From Psychroserpens sp. Hel_I_66 (GTDB lineage: Bacteria; Bacteroidota; Bacteroidia; Flavobacteriales; Flavobacteriaceae), in NCBI RefSeq assembly GCF_000799465.1, contig NZ_JUGU01000001.1:2500501-2564500 (forward strand): a stretch of 64,000 nt of DNA, given 5' to 3'. The translations under genes and the position numbers were made by a program. Below the pieces are notes generated by a model. The model did not search any database. It saw nothing but the letters and a program-made list of their open reading frames with translations, and was not told where the DNA came from. Every line of letters starts with the position of its first letter. Positions within the stretch are counted from its first letter, which is position 1. Positions 1 to 9,733 of the stretch are shown here, piece by piece.

Positions 1-1726
1 CCAACTCATCTTTATCTTCATCTTTAATTCCAACTCCTACAGCTACGTCATGAATAACGCCTCCTAGGAATGTTCTGTCTTTTTTATCTTTTAATTCAGT
101 TGATGTTTCCGAAGTAGTTGTAGTTGACGCTCCATTTGGTGCACTTGAAAATGCTCCAGATACGTAAACACCATCTTGCAATGCTTTATTGAACGAACCA
201 CCAGACCATCCTGATTTGATATATTCGCGGTATGTTTGATCACTTCCAGTCCACATTAATAATGCTTGTTGAAATTGACGTGTATCAAATAAAGGACGAA
301 TAGTTGGTTGCATTAAACTGAAATGCCCTTTCTTAAGTTCTACATCTCCCCAAGACTCTAAGTAATGAGGTGCTGCAGCGATATATTGAGACACTTTTGC
401 AGTCTCGTCTGCTTTTAATGAAAAAGCGATAGATAATTCTGTTTTTTCGAGACCTTCAGCAAAATCTGAAGCATTTGGAAGTGTGTACATTGGGTTAACA
501 CCACTCATGATGATACCGCCAATGCGACCAGCTTTCATATCTGCTACTAATTTGGTTACCCCTTCATTACTACCTTGTCTCGTTAAAATAGGAGTTGAAG
601 AATCAAAAGCCTTACTTCCGAGTTTCTCATTGATTGCTAATGCGACAGTTTGTGCATTTACATCTTGAATACCTGTAACTAAAACTCCGTTACTTCCAGC
701 TTTATCCAATTCTGAAGCTGCTTGTTGAACAGCTGCATTAATAGATTCTGGTAAATCTGTTGACGCAGATCCACCTACTATTAAACTATATAATTTTGCT
801 AATACTTGTTTTTGTTGACTTGGCGTTAATGGTACACGTTTATCTGCATTTGCACCAGATAAAGACATATTTGATTCAAACTGGATGTGGCGCGACATTT
901 TTCCGTTCTTCGGAATACGTCCTTGCGCATACCCTGAATCAAATCCTCCACCTTGCCAATCACCTAAGAAATCTGCTCCTACTGAAACAATAGTCATTGC
1001 TTTAGAGAAATCGTAACTAGCCATTCCGCGAGTTCCATATTTCCCTTCAAAAGCATCTAATGTTGCAGATTCGGATACCGCATCATAAACAACGTGACGT
1101 ACATTTCCGTATTTAGATTTAAATTCAGAAATCAATCTGGTTGTAGATGGACTTGCAAAGGTTTGTGTCAATAATACAATCTCCTTACCTCCATTCTTTA
1201 TGTCTGTAAGTTTTTGATTTGTTTCAGAATCAAAAGTTTCCCATGAGATGACCGCATCACCCTTCATTGGGCTCTTAACTCTTAAGTTATCATATAATCC
1301 TAAAACAGAAGCGTTAACTCTTGCGTTAGCACCATTATGTGTTTTTGCTAAGTTGTTGTTTTCAATTTTGATAGGACGACCTTCACGTGTTTTAACTAAA
1401 ACACTGGCAAAATCAAATCCGTTAGCAATTGTAGTTGCATAATAATTAGCAACACCAGGAATTATAGATTCTGGCTGTACAACATAAGGAATTGATTTAA
1501 TCACTGGTCCTTCACAAGCTGCCAATGATGCAGCAGCAGTACTAAAACCAACATACTTTAAAAAGTCACGACGCGTCGTAGACGATGACTCAAGAGATTT
1601 TTTGTTACCTAAGAATTCATCTGTAGGAATTTCTTGAACAAATTCGTTCTGTTTTAGCGTCTCAACAATAGAGCTATTATCTTTTAGCTCTTCAACACTT
1701 TTCCAGTATTTCTTGTTTGATGACAT
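1..1726 (-). CDS. actB: Alternative complex III molybdopterin-like/iron-sulfur subunit ActB (partial)
   Basis: Open frame on the minus strand that starts at 1726 and runs off the left edge, so only about 575 N-terminal residues are present. A twin-arginine-type segment (TTRRDFLKYVGF, about residues 49-60) is followed by a small-residue stretch ending in Cys. This is the layout of the 'TAT-variant-translocated' molybdopterin oxidoreductase family, whose alternative complex III member is ActB. The visible part is the molybdopterin-oxidoreductase-like domain; in this family it normally lacks the cofactor, and the C-terminal 4Fe-4S ferredoxin part would lie outside the window. In the complex it helps pass electrons from menaquinol to cytochrome c or an oxidase. 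It follows actA by 87 bases on the same strand, the usual act order. Family identification is from remembered sequence features. Confidence 0.88.
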   Translation of the reverse strand, partial: MSSNKKYWKSVEELKDNSSIVETLKQNEFVQEIPTDEFLGNKKSLESSSTTRRDFLKYVGFSTAAASLAACEGPVIKSIPYVVQPESIIPGVANYYATTIANGFDFASVLVKTREGRPIKIENNNLAKTHNGANARVNASVLGLYDNLRVKSPMKGDAVISWETFDSETNQKLTDIKNGGKEIVLLTQTFASPSTTRLISEFKSKYGNVRHVVYDAVSESATLDAFEGKYGTRGMASYDFSKAMTIVSVGADFLGDWQGGGFDSGYAQGRIPKNGKMSRHIQFESNMSLSGANADKRVPLTPSQQKQVLAKLYSLIVGGSASTDLPESINAAVQQAASELDKAGSNGVLVTGIQDVNAQTVALAINEKLGSKAFDSSTPILTRQGSNEGVTKLVADMKAGRIGGIIMSGVNPMYTLPNASDFAEGLEKTELSIAFSLKADETAKVSQYIAAAPHYLESWGDVELKKGHFSLMQPTIRPLFDTRQFQQALLMWTGSDQTYREYIKSGWSGGSFNKALQDGVYVSGAFSSAPNGASTTTTSETSTELKDKKDRTFLGGVIHDVAVGVGIKDEDKDEL

Positions 1727-1813
1727 ATTATATAATTGAATTACTTCTTATTTAATTTTTTAATTTCTGTTTACGACATTTCCGATGTCGTGAAAATTAC
1801 TAAAATCTTATTT

Positions 1814-3157
1814 TTAATAATGACACTTACCACATTCCAAACCACCCATTTGAGCAGCTGTAAGATTTTCTACACCGTATTTTTTAGATAATTCCTCATG
1901 TATTTTTGTGTAATACGCATTATCTGTAACATTTACATTTGTTTCTCTATGGCAATTTATACACCATCCCATTGTTAATGGAGCATGTTGGTACATTACT
2001 TCCATCGTTTCTACTGGACCGTGACATGTTTGACACTGCACTCCTGCAACTTCAACGTGTTGTGAGTGATTAAAATAAGCAAAATCTGGAAGATTATGTA
2101 TTCTAATCCATTTTACTGGTTCAGTGTTACCTGTATATTTTTGTTCAGCTTCATCCCAACCGACCGCTTTATAAAGTTTTTTGATTTCAGCATTATAATC
2201 AACGCCATACTCATTTATACCTTCTTGCTGAGTTTCCTCTGCAACCTGATAAATAGATTTATGACAGTTCATACAGATATTCAATGATGGAATACCAGAA
2301 TGCTTACTTACTCTTGCAGATGAGTGACAGTATTTACAATCAATACCATTTTCTCCAGCATGTATTCTATGTGAGTAATGAATTGGCTGCACTGGCTCAT
2401 AACCTTGATCAACTCCTATTTGTGACAAGTAACCATATACAAAATAAGCACTTGCTAAAAGGAAGAAAATTACAGTAACCAAAACCAAGAATTGATTTTG
2501 AACGAAAGCTTTCCAAATTGGAAGACTTTTATCTTTTTTAACCGTTTCTATTCCTTTTTCGCCCGCGAAACGATTTAATGTTTTTCTAACTAAGATTAAA
2601 GCAATTGCTAACAATGCAAATAAAACCGCTAAAGCACCTAGGATTAATTTGTTTGAAGAACCGTCACCTTGACCAGCACCATCTGTCACTTCTCCTGGTG
2701 GAGGTGGAGGTGGATCAGCTTTAGGTTGTGCTGTATAAGCTAAAATATCTGAAATATCTTGATCTGATAATTGAGGGAACGCTGTCATGGCAGTTCCATT
2801 ATACTCATTGTAAATCTGGTTAGCATAAGCATCTCCAGATTTTACCATGCCTGCACTATTTCTAATCCACTTGTTTAACCAGTTTCTATCAAGCCCTTGT
2901 TCTTCTTCTAAACGCGACTCAACATTACGAAGTGCTGGACCCGTCATCTTTCTATCTAATTGATGACAAGACGCACAATTAGTATTGAATAAAGTTTTTC
3001 CTTTTGCAGGATCACCTTCTTGGGCATTAAGTGAAGTGGAAAACGTAAGTAAAATAACCAATCCTAAGTAAGGAATCTTTGAGGCTAGTTGACGGTAAAT
3101 CACCTGTATCATATTGTTAGTTGAATTATCTTCTAAACTTTGGTACGATTTTTTCAT
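1814..3157 (-). CDS. actA: Alternative complex III multiheme cytochrome c ActA (six CxxCH)
   Basis: Membrane-anchored periplasmic cytochrome c that starts the alternative complex III operon. The protein has up to 447 residues. A signal-like hydrophobic segment lies near residues 28-45. A monoheme cytochrome c domain follows (CASCH), then a proline-rich linker, two hydrophobic membrane segments, and a C-terminal region with five more heme sites (CKYCH, CMNCH, CQTCH, CINCH, CGKCH). Six heme motifs in total suggest a pentaheme ActA with an extra monoheme domain fused at the front. Met16 (codon at 3112) may be the true start, because the 15 residues before it are hydrophilic and unlike a signal peptide. 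actB follows on the same strand. Expected role: quinol oxidation side of the respiratory chain. Confidence 0.88.
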   Translation of the reverse strand: MKKSYQSLEDNSTNNMIQVIYRQLASKIPYLGLVILLTFSTSLNAQEGDPAKGKTLFNTNCASCHQLDRKMTGPALRNVESRLEEEQGLDRNWLNKWIRNSAGMVKSGDAYANQIYNEYNGTAMTAFPQLSDQDISDILAYTAQPKADPPPPPPGEVTDGAGQGDGSSNKLILGALAVLFALLAIALILVRKTLNRFAGEKGIETVKKDKSLPIWKAFVQNQFLVLVTVIFFLLASAYFVYGYLSQIGVDQGYEPVQPIHYSHRIHAGENGIDCKYCHSSARVSKHSGIPSLNICMNCHKSIYQVAEETQQEGINEYGVDYNAEIKKLYKAVGWDEAEQKYTGNTEPVKWIRIHNLPDFAYFNHSQHVEVAGVQCQTCHGPVETMEVMYQHAPLTMGWCINCHRETNVNVTDNAYYTKIHEELSKKYGVENLTAAQMGGLECGKCHY

Positions 3158-3354
3158 TATTGTTATTGAAAAAACGTTTTTAAAATCTCATGCAAAAATA
3201 ATACTTATAGTCCATTTTAGAAATGTTACCGAAGTGTTAATTGATAATTTATATGGATTCTAAATAATAATTTATAACGAAAATAGTTATTATTTTTAAG
3301 TATTAAAACAACAGTGAAAAAAAAACGTTTTCTTTGTACAAAATTTCAATTTTT

Positions 3355-3735
3355 ATGAAACTTAAGAACTTAAAAACAGCCCTAATTTTAATACTGATCC
3401 TTGTATCTGGAAATCAATTATTTGCTCAAGACGGAGAGGTTACTATTGATCAAGATAGCGACATCACAAAGCTTCTAGAATACAAAAAAGATGTTAAAAC
3501 TGTTGATTTATACAAGATACAATTAGATTTTGGATCTAGGTCTAAGGCAGAATCACTTAAACAATCTTTTCAAAACACATTTGCAGAATGGCCTGCAGAA
3601 ATGGTTTATGAAACGCCAAATTATAAAGTTTGGGTTGGTAATTTCAGTACACGCCTAGAAGCTGATATTGCTTTGTTGAAAATTAAGAAGAAATTCTCTA
3701 AAGCAATGGTTTTTGAGCCTAAAAAAGAGGATTAA
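3355..3735 (+). CDS. Secreted SPOR-domain protein
   Basis: A 126-residue exported protein. A signal peptide occupies about residues 1-24 (ends LFAQ, then DGEV). The rest matches a single SPOR (sporulation-related repeat) fold: YKIQLDFGSRSKAESL, a Trp-containing middle, and YKVWVGNFSTRLEADIAL. SPOR domains bind denuded peptidoglycan glycan strands, so a periplasmic cell-wall role is likely; the precise function is unknown. I chose ATG 3355 because the residues that follow form a clean signal peptide; the frame extends up to a TTG at 3334. It is divergent from actA, and a strong terminator hairpin follows at 3758. Confidence 0.8.
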   Translation: MKLKNLKTALILILILVSGNQLFAQDGEVTIDQDSDITKLLEYKKDVKTVDLYKIQLDFGSRSKAESLKQSFQNTFAEWPAEMVYETPNYKVWVGNFSTRLEADIALLKIKKKFSKAMVFEPKKED

Positions 3736-3757
3736 AATACCGATCACATTGTAAAAG

Positions 3758-3787
3758 AAAAGCAACTCCTTCGAGTTGCTTTTTTTA
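3758..3787 (+). terminator. Intrinsic terminator after the SPOR gene
   Basis: The ten-base arms AAAGCAACTC and GAGTTGCTTT are followed by a run of T. The hairpin sits between the convergent SPOR gene and infB and may serve both strands, since A residues precede it. Confidence 0.85.
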
Positions 3788-3830
3788 TTTTAAATAAGTT
3801 TTGAGTTTTCAAATTTCCGAAGAAAAATAA

Positions 3831-6578
3831 TTATTTAAGCTTCTTCTTTACTTCTACTTCTTGGAACGCTTCTAAAACATCATCAACTTGGATGTCGTTG
3901 TAATTTTTAAGTTGCAGACCACAATCATAACCTTTTGACACCTCCTTGGCATCATCTTTAAATCGTTTTAATGATGATAATTCTCCTGTGTGAATTACCA
4001 CACCATCCCTGATTAATCGAATACCAGAGTTTCTGTAAATTTTACCGTTTGTGACCATACATCCCGCAATGGTACCAATTTTAGATATTTTAAATGTTTC
4101 TCTAATCTCAGCGGTACCTGTAACTTCTTCTTTAAGCTCTGGTGACAACATGCCTTCCATTGCGTCTTTAAGATCGTTAATAGCATCGTAGATAATCGAG
4201 TATGTGCGGATATCAATTTCTTCGTTATCTGCAATTTGACGCGCATTACCCATTGGTCTCACGTTAAATCCTATTATAATAGCATCTGATGCTGTTGCTA
4301 ACAAGACGTCACTCTCTGTAATGGCACCAACACCTTTATGGATGATGTTTACCTGTATCTCTTCCGTTGATAATTTCTGGAATGAATCTGTTAATGCTTC
4401 AACAGAACCGTCCACATCACCTTTAAGGATGATATTTAATTCTTGGAAATCACCAAGTGCAATACGACGACCTATTTCATCTAAAGTAATATGACGTTGC
4501 GTTCTAACAGACTGCTCACGTTGCAATTGCGTACGCTTTGCTGCAATTTGTTTTGCTTCACGTTCATCTTCAAAAACGTTAAATTTATCACCTGCTTGTG
4601 GCGCTCCATCAAGTCCTAAAATAGATACTGGAGTTGATGGTCCTGCAACCTTAACTTCCTTACCACGTTCATCCTGCATGGCTTTTACCTTACCACTGTT
4701 TTTACCAGCTAATACGTAATCACCAATTTTAAGGGTTCCTGCTTGAACTAAGATTGTCGATACATATCCTCGACCTTTGTCTAAGAATGCTTCTACAACA
4801 GTACCTGTTGCTTTTTTATTTGGATTTGCCTTAAGCTCTAATAATTCGGCTTCAAGCAGTACTTTTTCTAATAATTCTTTAACACCAGTACCGTTTTTTG
4901 CTGAAATATCATGCGATTGGATTTTTCCTCCCCAATCTTCAACTAAAAGATTCATTTGTGCTAAACCTTCTTTAACTTTTTCAGGGTTTGCTCCAGGCTT
5001 ATCAATTTTGTTGATAGCAAATATAATTGGCACTTCAGCAGCTTGTGCGTGTGCGATTGCTTCTTTTGTTTGTGGCATGATAGAATCATCTGCTGCCACA
5101 ACTATAATAGCAATATCTGTTACTTGTGCACCACGAGCACGCATGGCTGTAAAGGCCTCGTGACCTGGTGTATCAAGGAATGCGATTTTCTGTCCGCCAT
5201 CTAACTGAACTCCATATGCACCAATGTGCTGTGTAATTCCACCAGACTCTCCTGCAATAACGTTTTCCTTTCTAATGTAATCTAGAAGTGACGTTTTACC
5301 GTGATCTACGTGTCCCATAACGGTAACGATTGGAGCACGTGGCTCTAAGTCTTCTTCCTTATCTATAACTTGTTCTATAGACTCTTCAATATCTGCAGTG
5401 ATGAAATCTACTTTATAACCAAACTCATCTGCAACAACCGATAAGGTTTCTGCATCTAAACGTTGGTTCATAGTTACCATCATACCAAGAGACATACATG
5501 CTGAAATAATTTCGGTTACAGAAACATTCATCATCGTAGCAACCTCATTAGCAGTTACAAACTCTGTAACTTTAAGTATTTTGCTTTCTGCATCTTCTAT
5601 TTGAGCATCAATTTCTGTCTGCTCTCTATGTTGATCTCTTTTCTCTCTTCTATATTTAGCTCCTTTACCTTTACTAGATTTGCCTTGTAGCTTTTCTAAG
5701 GTTTCACGAACTTGCTTTTGTACTTCTTCTGCACTAGGCTCAGCTTTTACCGTAGATGTTCTTTTGCCAGCTTGGTTTTTGCCTTTGTAACCACCTCTTT
5801 GGTTTCCGCCTCTGTTAGTTGTTCTATTGTCTGTTCCAGAGGATGGACCTTTGCTAATTCTACGTCTTTTCTTTTTATTATCGTCTGACGCTTTTTTATC
5901 TTCTTTCTTCTTAGGCTTCTTAAATTGTGAGAGATCAATTTTATCTCCAGCAATCTTTGGACCTGAAAGTTTTTTATATTGTGTTTTTAAAGTCTCCTCA
6001 GCAGGTTCTTGATTATTCTCATCTGCTGTAGCTGCTCTATCAGCTGCCTTTTCAATAGGTTTAGATTTTGTAGTATCCTCTTTTTTAGAATCCTTAACCT
6101 CTTTAGATGGTTCTGGCTCTACCTTCTTTGTCTCTGGCTCTACTTTCTTCTCTTCTTTGACTTCTGGAGCTTCCTCAACTTTTTCAATTTTTTCTACTTT
6201 TTCTGGTTCCGCTTTTGCCTCTTCAGCCTTCTTATTTAAGTCAATTTTACCAACTTGTTTGGGACCCGTAAGTTCAGCCTTGGCTTTTACGACTTCACGA
6301 CTTTTGGCTTCTCTTGCAGCTTTTTCCTCTAATTCACGCTCACGTTGCTCACGTAGTTCTTCCTTTTCTTTTAGCTTTGCTTCGCTAACTTCTAAAGAAG
6401 CAACTTTTTTATTAGCATCAGTTTGAAATTCACTTGAAAGAATCCCATAAACCTCTTCTGATATTTTTGTATTAGGGCTCTTCTCTATTTCAACGCCCTT
6501 TGATTCTAAAAAATCAACAGCGCGATCTATAGAGATATTTAATTCCCTTAATACTTTATTTAATCTAGTTTGAGCCAT
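3831..6578 (-). CDS. infB: Translation initiation factor IF-2
   Basis: Cytoplasmic GTPase that brings initiator tRNA to the small ribosomal subunit. The 915 residues show an IF2_N-type segment at the start, a long Lys/Glu-rich linker (about residues 60-330), a second IF2_N segment, and the GTPase domain. The G motifs are plain: GHVDHGKT near residue 424, DTPGHE, and NKID. The C-terminal domains II-IV follow, with [10 protein letters not shown] and a C2-like end. It is the last gene of rimP-nusA-infB, 66 bases after nusA. The stop codon overlaps one copy of the TTCCGAAG octamer. The long charged linker is normal for Bacteroidota IF-2. Confidence 0.98.
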   Translation of the reverse strand: MAQTRLNKVLRELNISIDRAVDFLESKGVEIEKSPNTKISEEVYGILSSEFQTDANKKVASLEVSEAKLKEKEELREQRERELEEKAAREAKSREVVKAKAELTGPKQVGKIDLNKKAEEAKAEPEKVEKIEKVEEAPEVKEEKKVEPETKKVEPEPSKEVKDSKKEDTTKSKPIEKAADRAATADENNQEPAEETLKTQYKKLSGPKIAGDKIDLSQFKKPKKKEDKKASDDNKKKRRRISKGPSSGTDNRTTNRGGNQRGGYKGKNQAGKRTSTVKAEPSAEEVQKQVRETLEKLQGKSSKGKGAKYRREKRDQHREQTEIDAQIEDAESKILKVTEFVTANEVATMMNVSVTEIISACMSLGMMVTMNQRLDAETLSVVADEFGYKVDFITADIEESIEQVIDKEEDLEPRAPIVTVMGHVDHGKTSLLDYIRKENVIAGESGGITQHIGAYGVQLDGGQKIAFLDTPGHEAFTAMRARGAQVTDIAIIVVAADDSIMPQTKEAIAHAQAAEVPIIFAINKIDKPGANPEKVKEGLAQMNLLVEDWGGKIQSHDISAKNGTGVKELLEKVLLEAELLELKANPNKKATGTVVEAFLDKGRGYVSTILVQAGTLKIGDYVLAGKNSGKVKAMQDERGKEVKVAGPSTPVSILGLDGAPQAGDKFNVFEDEREAKQIAAKRTQLQREQSVRTQRHITLDEIGRRIALGDFQELNIILKGDVDGSVEALTDSFQKLSTEEIQVNIIHKGVGAITESDVLLATASDAIIIGFNVRPMGNARQIADNEEIDIRTYSIIYDAINDLKDAMEGMLSPELKEEVTGTAEIRETFKISKIGTIAGCMVTNGKIYRNSGIRLIRDGVVIHTGELSSLKRFKDDAKEVSKGYDCGLQLKNYNDIQVDDVLEAFQEVEVKKKLK

Positions 6579-6644
6579 AAATTGCTTGTAATATAACTTA
6601 AAAATCTATTCTACCAAAATAGCCTTTGACAAGGCCATAACGGA

Positions 6645-7877
6645 TTATTCTTCGAATTCTTCTTTTAGAATTCTTATAACATCTAAAATTGTTTCTTCTT
6701 CTAAATCTGTACGCTTGACAAGATCTGTAACGTCCTGCTCCAATATACTTTTTGCAGTATCTAATCCTGCTTTACTAAATTCTGAAATGATCCATCCTTC
6801 GATTTCATCTGAGAATTCTGATAATTCTACATCTTCTTCTGCACCTTCTCTAAATACATCAATTTCATAACCGGTCAATTTACCAGCTAATCTAATATTG
6901 TGACCACCTCTACCAATAGCCTTAGACACTTCTTCTGGCTTTAATAAAACTTCTGCACGTTTATTTTCTTCATCTAACTTAATAGATGTCACTCTAGCAG
7001 GACTTAATGCCCTGGTAATGAATAACTGTATGTTATTTGTATAATTGATGACATCAATATTCTCGTTTCCTAACTCACGAACAATACCGTGAATTCTGGA
7101 ACCCTTCATACCTACACATGCTCCTACAGGATCAATTCTATCATCGTATGAATCTACAGCTACCTTAGCTTTCTCACCTGGTATTCTTACCACGTGCTTA
7201 ACGGTTATCAAACCGTCAAAAACTTCAGGGATTTCCTGCTCAAATAATTTCTCTAAAAATGCTGGTGCAGTTCTAGACATTATAATCGCTGGCTTGTTTC
7301 CTTTTAATTCTACACTTTCTATGATACCTCTTACATTTTCTCCTTTTCTAAAAAAGTCTGATGGTATTTGTTTTTCCTTCGGAAGAATGATCTCGTTACC
7401 ATCGTCATCTAAAAGGATGATTGCTCTATGGCGAATGTGGTGGACTTCCGCAGAATAAATTTCTCCTTCTAGTTCCTTAAAGTGCTTATATATATTTGTA
7501 TTGTCGTGCTCATGAATTTTAGAAATTAAATTTTGGCGTAATGCTAAAATAGAGCGACGACCTAAATCTACTAATTTCACTTCTTCTGCTACATCTTCTC
7601 CTACTTCAAAATCTGGTTCGATTTTTTGCGCCTCAGATAATGCAATTTCTTGATTAGGCTCTTCAACCTCATCATCTGCAACCACAACTCTGTTTCTCCA
7701 AATCTCTAAATCCCCTTTATCTGGGTTTATAATAATGTCAAAATTATCATCGTCGCCATATTTCTTCTTCAACGCATTTCTTAATACATCCTCTAAAATT
7801 GCCATCAACGTTACACGATCTATTAATTTATCGTCCTTAAATTCTGAAAACGAATCAATTAACGCAATATTTTCCAT
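6645..7877 (-). CDS. nusA: Transcription termination/antitermination factor NusA
   Basis: RNA-polymerase-binding elongation factor that modulates pausing, termination and antitermination. The 410 residues fit the short form: an N-terminal polymerase-binding domain (MENIALIDSFSEFKDDK onward), an S1 domain at about 130-200, and two KH domains, with GxxG-type loops at VGMKGSRIHGI and IGRGGHNIRLA. An acidic C-terminal tail follows. The repeated C-terminal acidic domains of E. coli NusA are absent, as usual outside the Proteobacteria. It lies nine bases downstream of rimP in the same operon. A terminator-like hairpin in the operon leader (8366-8386) could be a target of its own activity. Confidence 0.98.
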   Translation of the reverse strand: MENIALIDSFSEFKDDKLIDRVTLMAILEDVLRNALKKKYGDDDNFDIIINPDKGDLEIWRNRVVVADDEVEEPNQEIALSEAQKIEPDFEVGEDVAEEVKLVDLGRRSILALRQNLISKIHEHDNTNIYKHFKELEGEIYSAEVHHIRHRAIILLDDDGNEIILPKEKQIPSDFFRKGENVRGIIESVELKGNKPAIIMSRTAPAFLEKLFEQEIPEVFDGLITVKHVVRIPGEKAKVAVDSYDDRIDPVGACVGMKGSRIHGIVRELGNENIDVINYTNNIQLFITRALSPARVTSIKLDEENKRAEVLLKPEEVSKAIGRGGHNIRLAGKLTGYEIDVFREGAEEDVELSEFSDEIEGWIISEFSKAGLDTAKSILEQDVTDLVKRTDLEEETILDVIRILKEEFEE

Positions 7878-7886
7878 AATTATGAA

Positions 7887-8351
7887 TTAAAATTTTATTA
7901 CAACTTGAGCTTTTGAAATAGCATCATAAGCTATCTCTGCTTGTTTTTTCACTGTTATTTTACCTTTACCCACGGGTTTAGCCTCTCTGGTTTTCCACTC
8001 TAAAAGAACATGATCATCGTTTGCATTTACCAAAGTGCCTTCATGAACTTTATTATCTGTTGTGTTCACTTTAAGTGTTCTACCAATATTCTTTTTATAC
8101 TGCCTCTTTTCAACTAAAGGGGCTGTTGCTCCAGCAGATAAAACTTCTAAAGAGAAATCCTGTTCTTCTCTATCTAAGTTATTCTCAATTGCGCGACTTA
8201 TAAAAATACAGTCGTCAACCAAGACACCATTGTCGCCATCAATTATGACTTTGATTGTATTATCTGGCAACACGTCAAAGTCTATTAAAAATAGATCTTT
8301 TCTATGGTTTAACCCTTCTTCTAATAAGTTTTTTACAGTCTCTTTGAACAT
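7887..8351 (-). CDS. rimP: Ribosome maturation factor RimP
   Basis: Small-subunit assembly factor and first gene of the rimP-nusA-infB operon. The 154 residues show the conserved acidic core LFLIDFDVLPDNTIKVIIDGD and the motif SLEVSSAG-like 'FSLEVLSAGATAPL' of the N-terminal domain, followed by the small SH3-like C-terminal domain (HEGTLVNANDDHVLLEW). Its start lies about 14 bases downstream of a strong hairpin, with a TAnnTTTG promoter core further up at 8415-8422. Confidence 0.95.
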   Translation of the reverse strand: MFKETVKNLLEEGLNHRKDLFLIDFDVLPDNTIKVIIDGDNGVLVDDCIFISRAIENNLDREEQDFSLEVLSAGATAPLVEKRQYKKNIGRTLKVNTTDNKVHEGTLVNANDDHVLLEWKTREAKPVGKGKITVKKQAEIAYDAISKAQVVIKF

Positions 8352-8365
8352 TTTTAGTATAAAAA

Positions 8366-8386
8366 GAGCGGACTTTTCGTCCGCTC
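8366..8386 (-). terminator. Terminator-like hairpin (attenuator candidate) in the rimP-nusA-infB leader
   Basis: In the minus-strand leader RNA, GAGCGGAC pairs perfectly with GTCCGCTC across a five-base loop and is followed by UUUUU. It lies between the promoter core (8415-8422) and the rimP start (8351). No plus-strand gene ends here, so it is not an ordinary convergent terminator. Conditional read-through is inferred. Confidence 0.65.
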
Positions 8387-8414
8387 ATTATTCTTTTTTC
8401 TTCAAACAACGATG

Positions 8415-8443
8415 CAAATATACAACATTTTTATTGATTTCAA
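8415..8443 (-). promoter_or_regulatory. Promoter of rimP-nusA-infB
   Basis: On the minus strand TATATTTG (8422-8415) matches the Bacteroidota -7 consensus TAnnTTTG. A TTG at 8443-8441 sits 18 bases upstream, as expected for the -33 element. Confidence 0.65.
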
Positions 8444-8504
8444 CAAGTGATTAAGTCTCGTTTTTTATTCTTAAATTTATATCTATAAAACCAATTCAAT
8501 ACAC

Positions 8505-9329
8505 ATGAAAAAAATATTAGTTCCAACAGATTTTTCCGAAGAGGCAGAAAACGCATTAAAGGTAGCTTCTCAAATAGCAAAAAAACATGGCAGTGAGATT
8601 TATTTATTGCATATGTTAGAAATTCCCATGCAAGATATTGATGCTGTTAGCTCAAAAGCCGAAGTTCCTGAGGTCATGTTTTTTATGAGAATGGCACATC
8701 AAAAGTTTGAGGATATCATGAATAGTGATTACCTTGAAGGTATTACAGTTCACGAAATTGTAAAACCTGATGGTTCATTTAATGGTATTTCTGAAATTTG
8801 CAAAGAACATGGTATCACAATGATCACAATGGGATCTCATGGCGCGAGTGGCATTAAAGAAATGTTTATTGGATCTAACGCAGAAAAAGCGGTGCGAAAC
8901 TCAGATGTACCAGTTTTGGTCATTAAGAATGACCATACAGATTTTAGTGTTGATGATATTGTTTTTGCTTCAGACTTTAAAAACGATAATAAAGAAACTT
9001 ATCGCCAAGCAACAGAATTTGCTAAAGAGTTTGATGCAAAACTGCATCTTTTAATGGTGAATACTCCTAGTAGTTTTTCAACTACACAAAAAGCTAATGA
9101 AAGAATTAGTGAATTCATAAAGGATTATAATTTTAAAAATTATACTGTAAATATCTATAATGATGAATCTGTAGAAAAAGGTATTCTTAATTTTTCAAAA
9201 TTTATTGATGCCGATTTAATTGGGATTAGCACTCATGGCAGACAGGGTATTGCCCACTTCTTTAACGGAAGCATAAGTGAAGACTTGGTCAATCATGCCA
9301 GAAGACCAGTTATTACTTTTAAAATATAG
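8505..9329 (+). CDS. Tandem-domain universal stress protein
   Basis: Cytoplasmic UspA-family protein of 274 residues with two Usp domains in a row (about 1-140 and 148-274). The first starts KKILVPTDFSEEAENAL and ends with the nucleotide-binding-like GSHGASGIKEMFIGSNAEKA. The second repeats the plan with DIVFASDF and STHGRQGIAHFFNGS. Domains of this kind often bind ATP and act in stress survival, but the exact task is not predictable. It is monocistronic, with a terminator hairpin 20 bases downstream. Confidence 0.93.
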   Translation: MKKILVPTDFSEEAENALKVASQIAKKHGSEIYLLHMLEIPMQDIDAVSSKAEVPEVMFFMRMAHQKFEDIMNSDYLEGITVHEIVKPDGSFNGISEICKEHGITMITMGSHGASGIKEMFIGSNAEKAVRNSDVPVLVIKNDHTDFSVDDIVFASDFKNDNKETYRQATEFAKEFDAKLHLLMVNTPSSFSTTQKANERISEFIKDYNFKNYTVNIYNDESVEKGILNFSKFIDADLIGISTHGRQGIAHFFNGSISEDLVNHARRPVITFKI

Positions 9330-9352
9330 ATTAAAATATTGAGATTATAATA

Positions 9353-9396
9353 AAAAGTCTTTGAGAGTTGATATGACTTTTAAGGACTTTTTTATT
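9353..9396 (+). terminator. Intrinsic terminator after the universal stress protein gene
   Basis: AAAAAGTCTTT pairs with AAGGACTTTTT (one G-U) over a long loop, followed by more T. Arms are AT-rich, so stability is moderate. Confidence 0.6.
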
Positions 9397-9470
9397 TTAT
9401 TATTGGAATCTTAGCAAGATAAAACACACACTTAGTGGCACCTACATTGGTGCACAATGCTTTTAAAAGA

Positions 9471-9501
9471 AAAATCCCGACTATAAAATAGTCAGGATTT
9501 T
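9471..9501 (-). terminator. Terminator downstream of tRNA-Gln
   Basis: AAAATCC, an unpaired base, then GACTA pairs with TAGTC and GGATTTT. Read on the minus strand it lies just 3' of tRNA-Gln and ends in T residues. Confidence 0.75.
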
Positions 9502-9510
9502 CAGCTTTAG

Positions 9511-9583
9511 TTGGCCCACTAGGTTTCGAACCTAGACTCTTTGGTACCAAAAACCAACGTGTTACCAGTTACACCATAGGCCA
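9511..9583 (-). tRNA. tRNA-Gln (anticodon UUG)
   Basis: On the minus strand the acceptor arms TGGCCTA and TGGGCCA pair fully (one G-U), with discriminator A. The anticodon stem TTGGT/ACCAA encloses TTTTGGT, so the anticodon is TTG. The T arm contains GGTTCGAAACC. CCA is not encoded. It stands alone, with a terminator hairpin downstream. Confidence 0.96.
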
Positions 9584-9733
9584 ATCTCTTAAAGAGGGTG
9601 CAAATTTAAAACAAAGTTTTATTTGTACAAACAATTTTTTAGAAAATAATTAAAAAATGGTAACGTTTACTTAAAATCACTAGTGTTTTTGATATTTATT
9701 GTTAAATTCGCTCGCATTAAATAAACTAGTTTC

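Noticed and set aside
4777..5163. 128-codon plus-strand frame over infB
   Set aside because: Antisense shadow of the IF-2 GTPase domain.
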